From Chryseobacterium gregarium DSM 19109 (GTDB lineage Bacteria; Bacteroidota; Bacteroidia; Flavobacteriales; Weeksellaceae): DNA of 64,000 bases. The position numbers were made by a program, and so were the translations under genes. The notes under the pieces were generated by a model. That model was given only the letters and a program-made list of their open reading frames with translations, ran no database searches and had not been told where the DNA came from. Position 1 is the first letter of the stretch; each line of letters opens with the position of its first letter. Positions 1 through 9,615 of this stretch are shown piece by piece. The DNA lies in NCBI RefSeq assembly GCF_000430845.1, contig NZ_AUMU01000015.1, forward strand, positions 55,067 through 119,066, written 5' to 3'.

Positions 1-2025
1 CTTCTGAAGGCATCCAACGATCAGCAGCTGCGCCCGACAGAAGTTCCTGTTTCAGATAACGGGTACGGCGTAAACCTTGAAAAAGTGACCGACACTTCCG
101 GAACGTCTCTGAAATACACGGTGAATAAAACCATGATGCGTATTGACCTGCCTAAAGTCCTGAAGAAAGGAGATAAGCTGGTTTTTAAAATAGACTGGAA
201 CTACAATATCCCGAACAGGATAAAAATGGGCGGCCGCGGAGGTTATGAAAACTTTGCCGAAGACGGAAACGACCTGTATACCATGACCCAATGGTATCCG
301 AGAATGTGCGTGTACAGCGACTTTCACGGATGGCAGAACCACCAGTTTACCGGGCGCGGAGAATTCGCCCTGGTTTTCGGAAATTTTAAAGTTTCCATGA
401 ATGTCCCGGCAGACCATGTCGTGGGCGGGACTGGAGAATGTAAAAACTACGATCAGGTTTTAACATCTGATCAGCTGGCGAGATACAACAAATCCAAAAC
501 AGCAACAGAGCCCGTTGAGATTGTGACGCTGGATGAAGCCAAAAAAGCGGAAAAGAACCATTCCAAGCAAAGAAAAACCTGGAATTTCGAAGCGAATGAC
601 GTAAGGGATTTTGCCTGGACTTCCTCCAGAAAATTCGTCTGGGACGGAATGGGTGTTACTATTCCCGAAAACAACAATAAAGTAATGGCCATGAGCTTCT
701 ATCCAAAAGAAGCATACGGGCTGTACCGAAAATATTCAACGAAAGCGGTAGCCCATACCATTAAAACCTATTCGGAATTCACGATTCCTTATCCGTATCC
801 GGTGGCACAGTCGGTGGAAGCCGCCAACGGCATGGAATACCCGATGATCTGTTTCAACTACGGAAGAACGGAAAAAGACGGGACATATTCCGAAGGGATT
901 AAAAACGGAATGCTGGGCGTGGTGATCCATGAAGTCGGGCACAATTTCTTCCCGATGATCATCAACTCGGACGAAAGGCAGTGGTCGTGGATGGATGAAG
1001 GGCTGAATACCTTTGTGGAATACCTCACGGAAGAACGGTGGGATAATAAATTCCCGTCAAAGCGCGGACCGGCCTGGACCATTACCGATTACATGAAGCT
1101 GCCGAAAGATCAGCTGGAACCGATCATGTCCAACTCGGAAAACATTATCCAATTCGGCCCGAATGCCTATTCAAAGCCGGCAACGGGACTGAATATCCTT
1201 CGTGAAACCATTATGGGACGCGAACTTTTTGACAAAGCGTTTAAAACCTATGCCAAAAGATGGGCGTTCAGGCATCCTGAACCTGCCGATTTTTTCAGGA
1301 CGATGGAAGATGCCAGCGGTGAAGACCTGGACTGGTTCTGGAGAGGCTGGTTCTACGGGACAGATCCAGTGGATATTGCAATTGATAAAGTTACCATAGC
1401 AACACCTGACCTGAATACCGCTCCGAGAGAAGCTAAAGAAACGAAATACAAAGTAGACAAACCCCTGCAAAATGATTTTGAAGACATTTCAAAGATCAGG
1501 AACAGAAACGATAAGAATATTACTTTCTACGTAGACCAGGATAAAGAAGCACAGGATTTCTATTACCGATACGACAGAGGACAGGAAAAAGTTGACAGTA
1601 ACAAAGAGTACATTTCCAAATTTGAAGGAACTGACCCTTTAACGCAAAAGGAAAAAGACAAGTTTAAAAATATAACCGCCTATCAGATTGATTTCACCAA
1701 CAAAGGCGGCCTGGTGATGCCGGTGATCCTTGAGTTTACGTTTGAAGACGGAACCAAATTAACCGACAAATCTTCAGCCCAGATCTGGAGGCTGAATGAA
1801 CAGAAAGTATCCAAGACCTATTACTTTGATAAAAAATTAAAGTCCATCCAGCTGGACCCGATGAGGGAAACGGCTGACATCGACACTTCAAACAATTTCT
1901 GGAGCAACGACGGCGGAAATGCACAGGTTTCCAAATTCGACCTGTTTAAACAGAAAGAAGCAGGAAACACGAGAGGTACCTCCAACGGCAAGGTCAACCC
2001 GATGCAGGCGGCAGGAAAAAAGTAA
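1..2025 (+). CDS. M1 family metallopeptidase (5' end cut by window)
   Basis: Zinc-dependent aminopeptidase of the M1 family, probably exported. The frame is open from base 1, so the true start lies outside the window. The zinc site is complete: HEVGH at about nt 928-942, then 18 residues, then the Glu of WMDEG. The substrate-binding GxMEN motif appears as GMEYP, with the usual Asn replaced by Tyr. The C-terminal third (after about nt 1400) is a long extension ending in a polar, Gly/Asn-rich tail. Bacteroidetes M1 enzymes of this kind commonly carry a signal peptide; that end is missing here. Family assignment is firm; substrate is unknown. Confidence 0.93.
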   Translation, partial: LLKASNDQQLRPTEVPVSDNGYGVNLEKVTDTSGTSLKYTVNKTMMRIDLPKVLKKGDKLVFKIDWNYNIPNRIKMGGRGGYENFAEDGNDLYTMTQWYPRMCVYSDFHGWQNHQFTGRGEFALVFGNFKVSMNVPADHVVGGTGECKNYDQVLTSDQLARYNKSKTATEPVEIVTLDEAKKAEKNHSKQRKTWNFEANDVRDFAWTSSRKFVWDGMGVTIPENNNKVMAMSFYPKEAYGLYRKYSTKAVAHTIKTYSEFTIPYPYPVAQSVEAANGMEYPMICFNYGRTEKDGTYSEGIKNGMLGVVIHEVGHNFFPMIINSDERQWSWMDEGLNTFVEYLTEERWDNKFPSKRGPAWTITDYMKLPKDQLEPIMSNSENIIQFGPNAYSKPATGLNILRETIMGRELFDKAFKTYAKRWAFRHPEPADFFRTMEDASGEDLDWFWRGWFYGTDPVDIAIDKVTIATPDLNTAPREAKETKYKVDKPLQNDFEDISKIRNRNDKNITFYVDQDKEAQDFYYRYDRGQEKVDSNKEYISKFEGTDPLTQKEKDKFKNITAYQIDFTNKGGLVMPVILEFTFEDGTKLTDKSSAQIWRLNEQKVSKTYYFDKKLKSIQLDPMRETADIDTSNNFWSNDGGNAQVSKFDLFKQKEAGNTRGTSNGKVNPMQAAGKK

Positions 2026-2079
2026 CCGAAAAGTAATGTAACTTTTATATAAAAGGCACTACTTATTATTAAAAAAATC

Positions 2080-2802
2080 ATGAAAACATTTCTGATCCTT
2101 TTAATAGTAAGCAGTGCCAATTTTTTTGCACAGAATTCCATTACACCATCCGGCGTAAAGCTTGAGTCACAGTATATAAAAGATAAAGTTTCGAACATGG
2201 TATGGTATGCCGAAAAAGACAGTGAGAAAATCGCCATCGGTAAGATTTCCACCCAAATGAAAAAAACGGATAAAAATACCTTCCTTGTCGAGACTACTGT
2301 AAAAATGAACCAAGCCCCGGAAAGCGTATGGGTAGATTCAACCTTAGTCAAAATTTCAGATTTCAGTCCGATCTACCATTCTTCTTATAATATGATGAGG
2401 GACATGCGCTTTAAATTTGAAAAAAATAAAGTCACAGGCTTTTATTTTGATAAAAAAACTCAGCAGAAACAACCTATTGACGAGCAGGTTTCCGGAGAAT
2501 ATTTTGACAGCAATGCCTATCCTACCCTGATCCCGTTTCTTCCCCTAAAGGAGCACTACTCTGCTGAAATATCGATCTTCGACTATAATCCGGCAGCAAA
2601 AAAAGGAATATTAAAGGCTTATCTTGAAGAGGTAAACAGCGGCGAGGTAAACGGTAAAAAAGTATGGATCGTAAAAACAACGGATGATATCCAGGACAGG
2701 AAAACGGTCGTAACCTACTTTATTGATAAAGAAACCAGAGAGGTTATCAGACAGGAAATTGATTCCGGCGATAGAAAAATGACCATGGAAACGGAAAAAT
2801 AA
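2080..2802 (+). CDS. secreted protein of unknown function, DUF3108-like
   Basis: A 240-residue protein that begins with a signal peptide (MKTFLILLIV, hydrophobic stretch, cleavage near FFAQ). The rest is beta-rich and polar with no catalytic motif I recognise. The layout (beta-strands, an aromatic-rich middle, and a C-terminal stretch resembling IDKETREVIRQE) recalls DUF3108-type periplasmic proteins, but this is a resemblance only. It starts 54 bases after the M1 peptidase gene in the same direction, so co-transcription is possible. A terminator follows at 2825. Confidence 0.75.
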   Translation: MKTFLILLIVSSANFFAQNSITPSGVKLESQYIKDKVSNMVWYAEKDSEKIAIGKISTQMKKTDKNTFLVETTVKMNQAPESVWVDSTLVKISDFSPIYHSSYNMMRDMRFKFEKNKVTGFYFDKKTQQKQPIDEQVSGEYFDSNAYPTLIPFLPLKEHYSAEISIFDYNPAAKKGILKAYLEEVNSGEVNGKKVWIVKTTDDIQDRKTVVTYFIDKETREVIRQEIDSGDRKMTMETEK

Positions 2803-2824
2803 AAGCAATAATGCATTTTCTATT

Positions 2825-2856
2825 AAAAGTATTCAGAATCCGGATACTTTTTTTTT
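2825..2856 (+). terminator. intrinsic terminator fused to next promoter
   Basis: A 10-bp stem (2825-2834 with 2842-2851, one G-T pair) is followed by a T run. The run leads straight into TAGATTTG at 2856-2863, a Bacteroidetes -7 element. Confidence 0.75.
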
Positions 2857-2863
2857 AGATTTG
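2856..2863 (+). promoter_or_regulatory. -7 promoter element TAGATTTG
   Basis: Exact match to the Bacteroidetes -7 consensus TAnnTTTG, 28 bases before the start codon at 2892. It begins on the last T of the preceding terminator. Confidence 0.6.
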
Positions 2864-2891
2864 CCCCAGATAAAAAAATGTTTTATAATCC

Positions 2892-3788
2892 ATGAAAAAA
2901 CTCAGCGCACTATTACTGTTCCTATTCTCAGTACAAAACTTCTTCACCCAGTCTTTACAGTTCTATACCGGAAAGAGAGACTTTATCCCTATTGAAATCC
3001 TGATGGAAGACGGAAGCTCCAAAAAAGGATTTGCACAGGATTTCATGCTTCCTGATGTTGCCACTTTTACCATTATGGGAAAAGGCCCGAAATATGCCAA
3101 TCTGGACCGGAAAGAAGTCAAATTCAAATCCTCGAAAAGCGATACCCAGGTACAGATGATTCCGGTTTCGGATATTAAAAGCCTGATTTACACCAATGAA
3201 CAGACCCAGGAACAATTCCAGTTGGATAAACGCCTTGTTAAAGAAATCAACAACGACCAGGAACTGGAACCGGAAGGAAAAGTCCTGATGCTTCCTTTGA
3301 TGGAAAAAGGACCCATTAACCTTTACGGCTATAGAAGCATGATGTGCAAGGCAGATTTCGGCAATAATTTCTCAGCAGGATCTGATGGAAATGAAGACAA
3401 TTGTCAGTTGACCTATGTCATGATCTATTTAAGCAAACCTAATGAAACTGTTGCCGTGGCACCGGTAGATTATCCTTCATTAACTCCTTTGGCGTTGCTT
3501 AATATGAAAACCTTATATAAAAAGTTCTACACCGCGTATGAAATTGTAGGAGCCGACTGCCCGGAATTCCTGAAAAAGGTAGACGAAGCAAGACAGGCCG
3601 ATTACTTTTCCAATAAAACATTCAGAGAGAAAAAGAAAGCATCCGATACCGAAAGAAAGGCTTTGCTTAAAGGAAAAAGAGGAGCAGAAGCCTCAAGGAT
3701 CAATATGAAATACAGATCCGAAATATACACGGATATTTATAAAAAGCTGATTGAGGATTATAAGGAATCTTGTGTATCGCACCTTTAA
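2892..3788 (+). CDS. secreted protein of unknown function, paralogue of the next gene
   Basis: A 298-residue protein with a signal peptide (MKKLSALLLFLF, cleavage near FFTQS). The mature part is mixed alpha/beta; the last 80 residues are highly charged, Lys/Glu/Arg-rich and probably helical. It shares its overall plan with the protein at 4021-4860: both have TGKR/VGKR near the N-terminus, then LMEDGS/LMENGQ, a central LP(L)-x-GxINLYG stretch, a Cys in GADCPE/TSDCTM, and a charged helical tail. I do not recognise the family. Two further Cys could pair in the exported form. Confidence 0.8.
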   Translation: MKKLSALLLFLFSVQNFFTQSLQFYTGKRDFIPIEILMEDGSSKKGFAQDFMLPDVATFTIMGKGPKYANLDRKEVKFKSSKSDTQVQMIPVSDIKSLIYTNEQTQEQFQLDKRLVKEINNDQELEPEGKVLMLPLMEKGPINLYGYRSMMCKADFGNNFSAGSDGNEDNCQLTYVMIYLSKPNETVAVAPVDYPSLTPLALLNMKTLYKKFYTAYEIVGADCPEFLKKVDEARQADYFSNKTFREKKKASDTERKALLKGKRGAEASRINMKYRSEIYTDIYKKLIEDYKESCVSHL

Positions 3789-3954
3789 CCCTAAAGTAAA
3801 AGATAAATTTAAAAAGCTGAATTCACCAAAAAGCGGCCAGATCATGTCGATCATTCTTTAATTTAACCTGAAGGCAGAACAAAACTGACTGATAAAAGTT
3901 GTTCCCAAAATCAGCCTAATGCAGACAGCAGAAAAAAACTGAAATAAATAATTT

Positions 3955-3994
3955 AAAAAAGTATCTCCAATTGAGGTGCTTTTTTTTAGATTTA
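3955..3994 (+). promoter_or_regulatory. terminator hairpin running into -7 element TAGATTTA
   Basis: A stem of about 13 bp (3955-3967 with 3973-3985, G-T pairs included) runs through a T tract into TAGATTTA at 3987-3994, 26 bases before the next start. The layout is the same as at 2825-2863. Confidence 0.6.
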
Positions 3995-4020
3995 CCTCCA
4001 AACTTTTAACTATTTAACTT

Positions 4021-4860
4021 ATGAAAAAATTATTTATTCTGATTCTGGGCTTTTTTTTCGCTCAATCATTTGGTCAGGGCCTGGATATTACCGTAGGGAA
4101 AAGACCTTATGTGAAAGCAGACCTTTTAATGGAAAACGGACAAACTAAACATGGGTATTTAAAAGACTTTCTTATCCCGAAATTTGTTGAAAGCGGTATC
4201 GCCAACAGTTTTAAAAGAGTCGAAAGTCTTTATCATTATGATACGAAAATATTTAAATTTAAAAGCAATCAGGATGAAGATGCTCAGGAAATCCCGCTCA
4301 CTGAAATTAAATCGATTATTATAGTGGATGAAGATGATTCCGACACCACAAGGTTTGATAAAATGAAACTTAAGACCATCAACTCAAAATATGAGATTGA
4401 AGATTTGGATCTTACAGTGATGCTTCCGCTGCAGTCCGAAGGTAAAATAAATCTTTACGGATTTTCGGTTCTGCTCTTTATGGGAAGGTCCTATTATAGT
4501 TCGTTCTTTTTCCCTTACATTAAAAAGCCGAATGAAGAATATGCCTATGTAGTTCTTGATTATGATAATATGGGTTTATTCAATAGCGGTAAAATAAAAG
4601 GGAAATTTAAAAAAGCTTTTGAAGCAGTCACTTCTGATTGCACAATGTATCAGCCCCATTTAAATAGTGCCGTTGAAAAACTGATGGATAAAAAAATGAT
4701 GAAAGAATCCAATAAAGAAAGATTTGACAAAAAGAAAGAAGCGAAGAAAAGCATAAAAGATAAAGAGATGGAACTTCAGATACTCCAGAAAATCGATAAT
4801 GATTACAATATTAAACCTTATATAGATCTTATTGAAGAGTACGGAAGCCTATGCCCCTAA
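4021..4860 (+). CDS. secreted protein of unknown function, paralogue of the previous gene
   Basis: A 279-residue exported protein (signal peptide MKKLFILILGFFF, cleavage near SFGQ). It is a diverged tandem duplicate of the protein at 2892-3788, sharing the VGKR, LMENGQ and INLYG landmarks and the Lys-rich C-terminal helix. Its own promoter and preceding terminator are also duplicated. The function is unknown. The mature domain followed by a charged coiled-coil-like tail could suit envelope attachment, but nothing in the sequence proves it. Confidence 0.8.
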   Translation: MKKLFILILGFFFAQSFGQGLDITVGKRPYVKADLLMENGQTKHGYLKDFLIPKFVESGIANSFKRVESLYHYDTKIFKFKSNQDEDAQEIPLTEIKSIIIVDEDDSDTTRFDKMKLKTINSKYEIEDLDLTVMLPLQSEGKINLYGFSVLLFMGRSYYSSFFFPYIKKPNEEYAYVVLDYDNMGLFNSGKIKGKFKKAFEAVTSDCTMYQPHLNSAVEKLMDKKMMKESNKERFDKKKEAKKSIKDKEMELQILQKIDNDYNIKPYIDLIEEYGSLCP

Positions 4861-4870
4861 AAATATTGAA

Positions 4871-4899
4871 TCATCTCATTTCCCTGAGATGATTTTTTT
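4871..4899 (+). terminator. intrinsic terminator
   Basis: An 8-bp perfect stem (TCATCTCA at 4871-4878 with TGAGATGA at 4885-4892) and a run of seven T follow the stop codon by 10 bases. Confidence 0.85.
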
Positions 4900-5010
4900 C
4901 TGCCAAAATTTCACATCATCCCCTAAAAATTCTGCCATTTCAGACAAAGACCGGTGATGGCATACATTTAGCCAATTACAACACAGAATAATTAAAAAAT
5001 TAAATATATT

Positions 5011-5289
5011 ATGTCAGTAAACTTTAAACCATTAGCAGACAGAGTTCTGATCGAGCCGATCGCTGCAGAAACTAAAACAGCTTCAGGTATTATTATCCCG
5101 GACACCGCAAAAGAAAAACCACAGGAAGGTACCGTGGTAGCTGCCGGTCCCGGTAAAAAAGATGAGCCTACCACTGTGAAAGTAGGTGACAAAGTTCTTT
5201 ACGGAAAGTACTCAGGTTCCGAATTAAAATTGGACGGAAAAGATTATTTAATTGTAAAAGAGGGAGATCTTCTTGGGATTATCGGGTAA
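5011..5289 (+). CDS. groES: co-chaperonin GroES
   Basis: The 92-residue heptameric lid of the GroEL chaperonin, acting in the cytoplasm. The sequence contains the family landmarks [10 protein letters not shown], a mobile loop near [11 protein letters not shown], and [12 protein letters not shown]. The length is close to the usual 90-97 residues. It is followed by groEL after a 118-base spacer that holds an inverted repeat. I see no CIRCE element (TTAGCACTC-N9-GAGTGCTAA) upstream, so HrcA control is not supported. A TACATTTA at 4963-4970 could be the -7 box. Confidence 0.98.
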   Translation: MSVNFKPLADRVLIEPIAAETKTASGIIIPDTAKEKPQEGTVVAAGPGKKDEPTTVKVGDKVLYGKYSGSELKLDGKDYLIVKEGDLLGIIG

Positions 5290-5294
5290 TAACC

Positions 5295-7033
<1,739 letters not shown>

Positions 7034-7063
7034 CAGCGTGTCGCTGAGACCATTTAATATACT

Positions 7064-7095
7064 AACCGCTCTATTTTTATAGGGCGGTTTTGTTT
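7064..7095 (+). terminator. intrinsic terminator after groEL
   Basis: Stem AACCGCTCTA (7064-7073) with TAGGGCGGTT (7080-7089), one mismatch or wobble, followed by a T-rich tract. A smaller hairpin (CAGCG/CGCTG) lies just after the stop codon. Confidence 0.85.
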
Positions 7096-7172
7096 TCTTT
7101 TCATTTTACTATATTGCAAAAAATAATAAACATGGAATTATTTAAAATACAACAGAAACAAATAGATAATCT

Positions 7173-7652
7173 ATGAATAAAATACTTACCATTTTAATCT
7201 TAATGATTTTAAGCATAAAACTAAATGCCCAAGGCAAGCCATCGTATCCACAACCAAAAGATGGTTTCAAAAGAGTTGATTTACTTCTCCCCAAAATAGA
7301 AAATTCAAAAGACTATAAAGTACAGGTTAAATTTTCATTTGAAGCAACAGCTAGAGAATGTTCAGACGCAAGTTTCAGTTTTAATAGAAAAAATTTAAAA
7401 GAAGAATATGGAATTCAGCAAGGTTCAAGATATCCCTATTATGTTATAGAAAATGATGCAGCAGAAATTTTTGAAGGAATGAATTCTGACTGTAAAAGCG
7501 ATAAAAAAGTAAAACGGAAAATTATAAGCAGCCAAGATATTTTCATTGAATATCAGAGTTATTACGCAAGACCATTTTATATTCCCGAATCTTGGTCAGT
7601 TGAATATAGAATATGGAAAGGAGAAGATAAATACATTACTGTAAAAAATTGA
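7173..7652 (+). CDS. eco: ecotin-like serine protease inhibitor, exported
   Basis: A 159-residue protein with a signal peptide (cleavage after LNAQ). I recognise it as ecotin, the periplasmic dimeric inhibitor of trypsin-fold proteases. Matching landmarks are YPQPKDGFKR near the mature N-terminus (YPQAEKGMKR in E. coli), YPYYVIEND in the middle, and VEYRIWKGEDKY near the end (VKYRVWKAEEKI in E. coli). Two Cys (63 and 107) correspond to the loop disulphide. The E. coli P1 Met lies three residues before the second Cys; here that position is Asn104, with Met103 next to it. The spacing between the Cys is longer by about seven residues. The gene is AT-rich compared with groEL beside it, which suggests acquisition. 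Confidence 0.8.
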   Translation: MNKILTILILMILSIKLNAQGKPSYPQPKDGFKRVDLLLPKIENSKDYKVQVKFSFEATARECSDASFSFNRKNLKEEYGIQQGSRYPYYVIENDAAEIFEGMNSDCKSDKKVKRKIISSQDIFIEYQSYYARPFYIPESWSVEYRIWKGEDKYITVKN

Positions 7653-7716
7653 TTTTTTCGGTAATATAGTTCGCTTGCAGAAATACTAACCATTACTATT
7701 TTTAAATTATTTTATT

Positions 7717-8157
7717 ATGAAAAATGTTTTACTTATTCTCTATTTATCATTCTTTTCATGGAGCTGTGCCCAAAACTCAGAATCTAAAAATAAACCGAAT
7801 TCTAACGAAGAAGAATTTACTGAAATTATAAATTTTGAGGATTATGATATTTCTATGCTGAGATTAATTGTTACTCCGGAAAAATATCATAATAAAACTG
7901 TCCAAATTATTGGATACTTAAATCTTGAGTTTGAAGGAAATGCAATTTATTTTCATCAGGAAGATTACGAAAAGGGATCATCAAGAAATGGAATGTGGGT
8001 TGATTTCAGTGAGGATTTAGTTCATAAAATAGATTTGAAAAAATATAATAAGAAATACGTAATTATAGTAGGAAAATTTGATATGAATTCAAAGGGACAC
8101 ATGGGAATGTTTGGAGGCTCAATCAAAAACATATCCCGGCTTGATGAATGGAATTAA
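7717..8157 (+). CDS. small lipoprotein of unknown function
   Basis: A 146-residue protein with a lipoprotein signal ending at SWSC, then a polar linker rich in Asn/Ser/Glu. The remaining 110 residues are predicted mostly beta and include a stretch (TPEKYHNKTVQIIGYL through VIIVGKFD) typical of small OB-like or barrel folds. I do not recognise a named family. It lies 64 bases after the ecotin-like gene in the same AT-rich stretch, so the two may have arrived together. Confidence 0.7.
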   Translation: MKNVLLILYLSFFSWSCAQNSESKNKPNSNEEEFTEIINFEDYDISMLRLIVTPEKYHNKTVQIIGYLNLEFEGNAIYFHQEDYEKGSSRNGMWVDFSEDLVHKIDLKKYNKKYVIIVGKFDMNSKGHMGMFGGSIKNISRLDEWN

Positions 8158-8184
8158 AAAATACTGACATAATATTTTCCCGAT

Positions 8185-8207
8185 CTCGCGGATTTGTAAT
8201 CCGTGAG
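8185..8207. repeat. REP-like palindrome
   Basis: CTCGCGGATT (8185-8194) pairs with AATCCGTGAG (8198-8207) across a 3-base loop, one wobble. Related half-sites containing TTACAATCC recur near 9425, 9506 and 10808. It may serve as a terminator for the lipoprotein gene, but no T run follows. Confidence 0.5.
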
Positions 8208-8214
8208 AATCATA

Positions 8215-8433
8215 TTACTTCAAATCCAACAGTTCCGACAAAGAAACTTCCAAAGCATTAGCCAATTCCAACAAAGTATAAAGCGTAGGATTAACCTTAC
8301 CGTTTTCCAATTTTTCAATGGCCTGACGGTCTTTATTGCAGGCACGGGCAAGATCAGATTGGCTCCAGCCCTTTTGTCCACGCAGCATGATAATACGTTT
8401 ACCTAATTCTATCTTTAACTGATCTTTAGTCAT
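8215..8433 (-). CDS. XRE-family helix-turn-helix regulator (first of pair)
   Basis: A 72-residue single-domain DNA-binding protein of the Cro/C1 type. The HTH covers about residues 22-42 (WSQSDLARACNKDRQAIEKL), followed by the usual NPTLYTLLELANAL helix. Such stand-alone XRE proteins act as dimeric repressors or activators of neighbouring genes, often in toxin-antitoxin, restriction-modification or mobile modules. It lies 30 bases downstream of the second XRE gene on the same strand. A decayed copy is at 10825-11035. Confidence 0.88.
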   Translation of the reverse strand: MTKDQLKIELGKRIIMLRGQKGWSQSDLARACNKDRQAIEKLENGKVNPTLYTLLELANALEVSLSELLDLK

Positions 8434-8463
8434 GAATAAAATAACTTCTGATTAGTCGGCATA

Positions 8464-8682
8464 TCAATTACCTGTTGAAACCAATAATTCCCGAATATCC
8501 ACTTTCAGAAATTTAGATATTTCATAAAGCGTTTCAACAGAAGGCTGGACTTCATTGGTACACCAACGCGAAATAGTTGATTCGGTCTTCCCTAAATGAC
8601 CAGCTAAATCCTTACTGGTTTTATTTTTTTCCGCTAAGACAGATTTTATTCTATTTAAATTTATTTTCGACACAGTGCACAA
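8464..8682 (-). CDS. XRE-family helix-turn-helix regulator (second of pair)
   Basis: A 72-residue Cro/C1-type protein with HTH at about residues 24-43 (SKDLAGHLGKTESTISRW) and the tail VDIRELLVSTGN. A related type with SRWCTNEVQPS-like sequence is, from memory, common in Bacteroidetes next to restriction-modification and similar modules. Here the divergent neighbour is a SymE-like gene instead. The start could also be the GTG three codons in. A truncated copy is at 11064-11180. Confidence 0.87.
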   Translation of the reverse strand: MCTVSKINLNRIKSVLAEKNKTSKDLAGHLGKTESTISRWCTNEVQPSVETLYEISKFLKVDIRELLVSTGN

Positions 8683-8818
8683 TTATTAACTTCTCCTACA
8701 AATATCGTAAAAATCTAAAGAACTGAAAATCACGCATAAATAGTAAATAATTATAATTTACTGCGTTATTATTTGCATTATAGTATTATTAATTATATTT
8801 TTACATCAATAAATAATA

Positions 8819-9043
8819 ATGGAGCAAGAAAAAAAATTTCAGCATAAGAAAGACCGGCATTTGAAAGTGTATGGAAAATACGCTGATCGTATTAATTCCT
8901 GCCGTCCTAACATACTTCCAGAAATACGGCTATGCGGAAAATGGCTGAAGGATATCGGCTTTGAGCACGGACAGACCATTAAAGTGCAACAGAGAAAAAA
9001 TAAAATAACCATTACTCTCGATCATCAGAAAAAAGAGTACTGA
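8819..9043 (+). CDS. SymE-like toxin
   Basis: A 74-residue protein matching the SymE toxin domain: a basic N-terminus, then LPEIRLCGKWLKDIGFEHG followed by a short beta segment (IKVQQRKNKITITL). E. coli SymE is an SOS-induced, AbrB-fold-related type I toxin whose translation is blocked by an antisense RNA, SymR. The gene is divergent from the two XRE genes with a 136-base intergenic region that is very AT-rich. An imperfect tandem repeat array begins 36 bases after the stop. I see no obvious antisense promoter, so the toxin role is from family knowledge only. Confidence 0.8.
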   Translation: MEQEKKFQHKKDRHLKVYGKYADRINSCRPNILPEIRLCGKWLKDIGFEHGQTIKVQQRKNKITITLDHQKKEY

Positions 9044-9615
9044 TTTTATCAGCATCTGAATGTGATAATCATTTCATTACAAACAGAAGTGTTTGTAAGT
9101 TACGGAGTCCTCTAGTAGTCTCAAACAACATGCGGGGAATTTTCGGAGAAGTCATGTGGTTACAAACAGGGGTGTTTCTAACTTCCGGAGCCCTCCGGTA
9201 GTCTCAAACAACTTGCGGGAAACTTCCGGAGGCGTCATTTGGTTACAAACAATGCTGTTGGGAACTTCCGGAGACCTCCGGTGGTCTCAAACAACTTGCG
9301 CAAGACCTCCTGTAATCGCATTTGATCATAAACACACCTGTTTGTAATCTCCTGCAAATGCATTTAGTCATAATCATACTTGTTTGTAACCTTCTGCAAT
9401 GGCAGGGAACCCTCATGGCGCGACTTTACAATCCGTATTATCCAATACAAACCACACAGCTAAAGAGCGATTTTTCACTTTAAAACTAATTGATGTCACA
9501 TATCTTACAATCCGCAACTTTTCTCTATCTTTAAAATAAATTTTCCTGCTGAATTTCTATATAAAAAATCTCCGGGATCTTAAAAAAACATCAAGTAAAC
9601 CAAATCTTAATACCA
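9044..9615. other. gene-free stretch holding the repeat array
   Basis: No protein-coding signal. The first two thirds are the 83-bp tandem array; the rest (9412-9615) is AT-rich with two TTACAATCCG half-sites and the upstream region of the Kelch gene. The 63-codon open frame at 9156-9347 is just the repeat read in one frame. Confidence 0.75.
9079..9411. repeat. tandem repeat array, 83-bp period with ~41-bp half units
   Basis: Three units begin at 9079, 9162 and 9245, each exactly 83 bases, and a fourth begins at 9328. Each unit is two related halves of about 41 bases with the shared core AAACN(6-8)GTTT/TTGCG..AACTTCCGGAG. Beyond 9328 only half-length units follow (9328-9369, 9370 to about 9411). 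Several units contain short hairpins, for example TTACAAAC/GTTTGTAA at the first unit and CCGGA/TCCGG in the second and third. One diverged single copy sits at about 11193-11225. Confidence 0.85.

Noticed and set aside
1821..2351. 176-codon open frame on the minus strand
   Set aside because: Lies across two well supported plus-strand genes; composition is that of their complement.
9156..9347. 63-codon open frame in the repeat array
   Set aside because: It is one frame of the 83-bp repeat; neither start nor sequence looks like a protein.
9079..9411. CRISPR array
   Set aside because: The whole 83-base unit is repeated with no unique spacers, and no cas genes are near.
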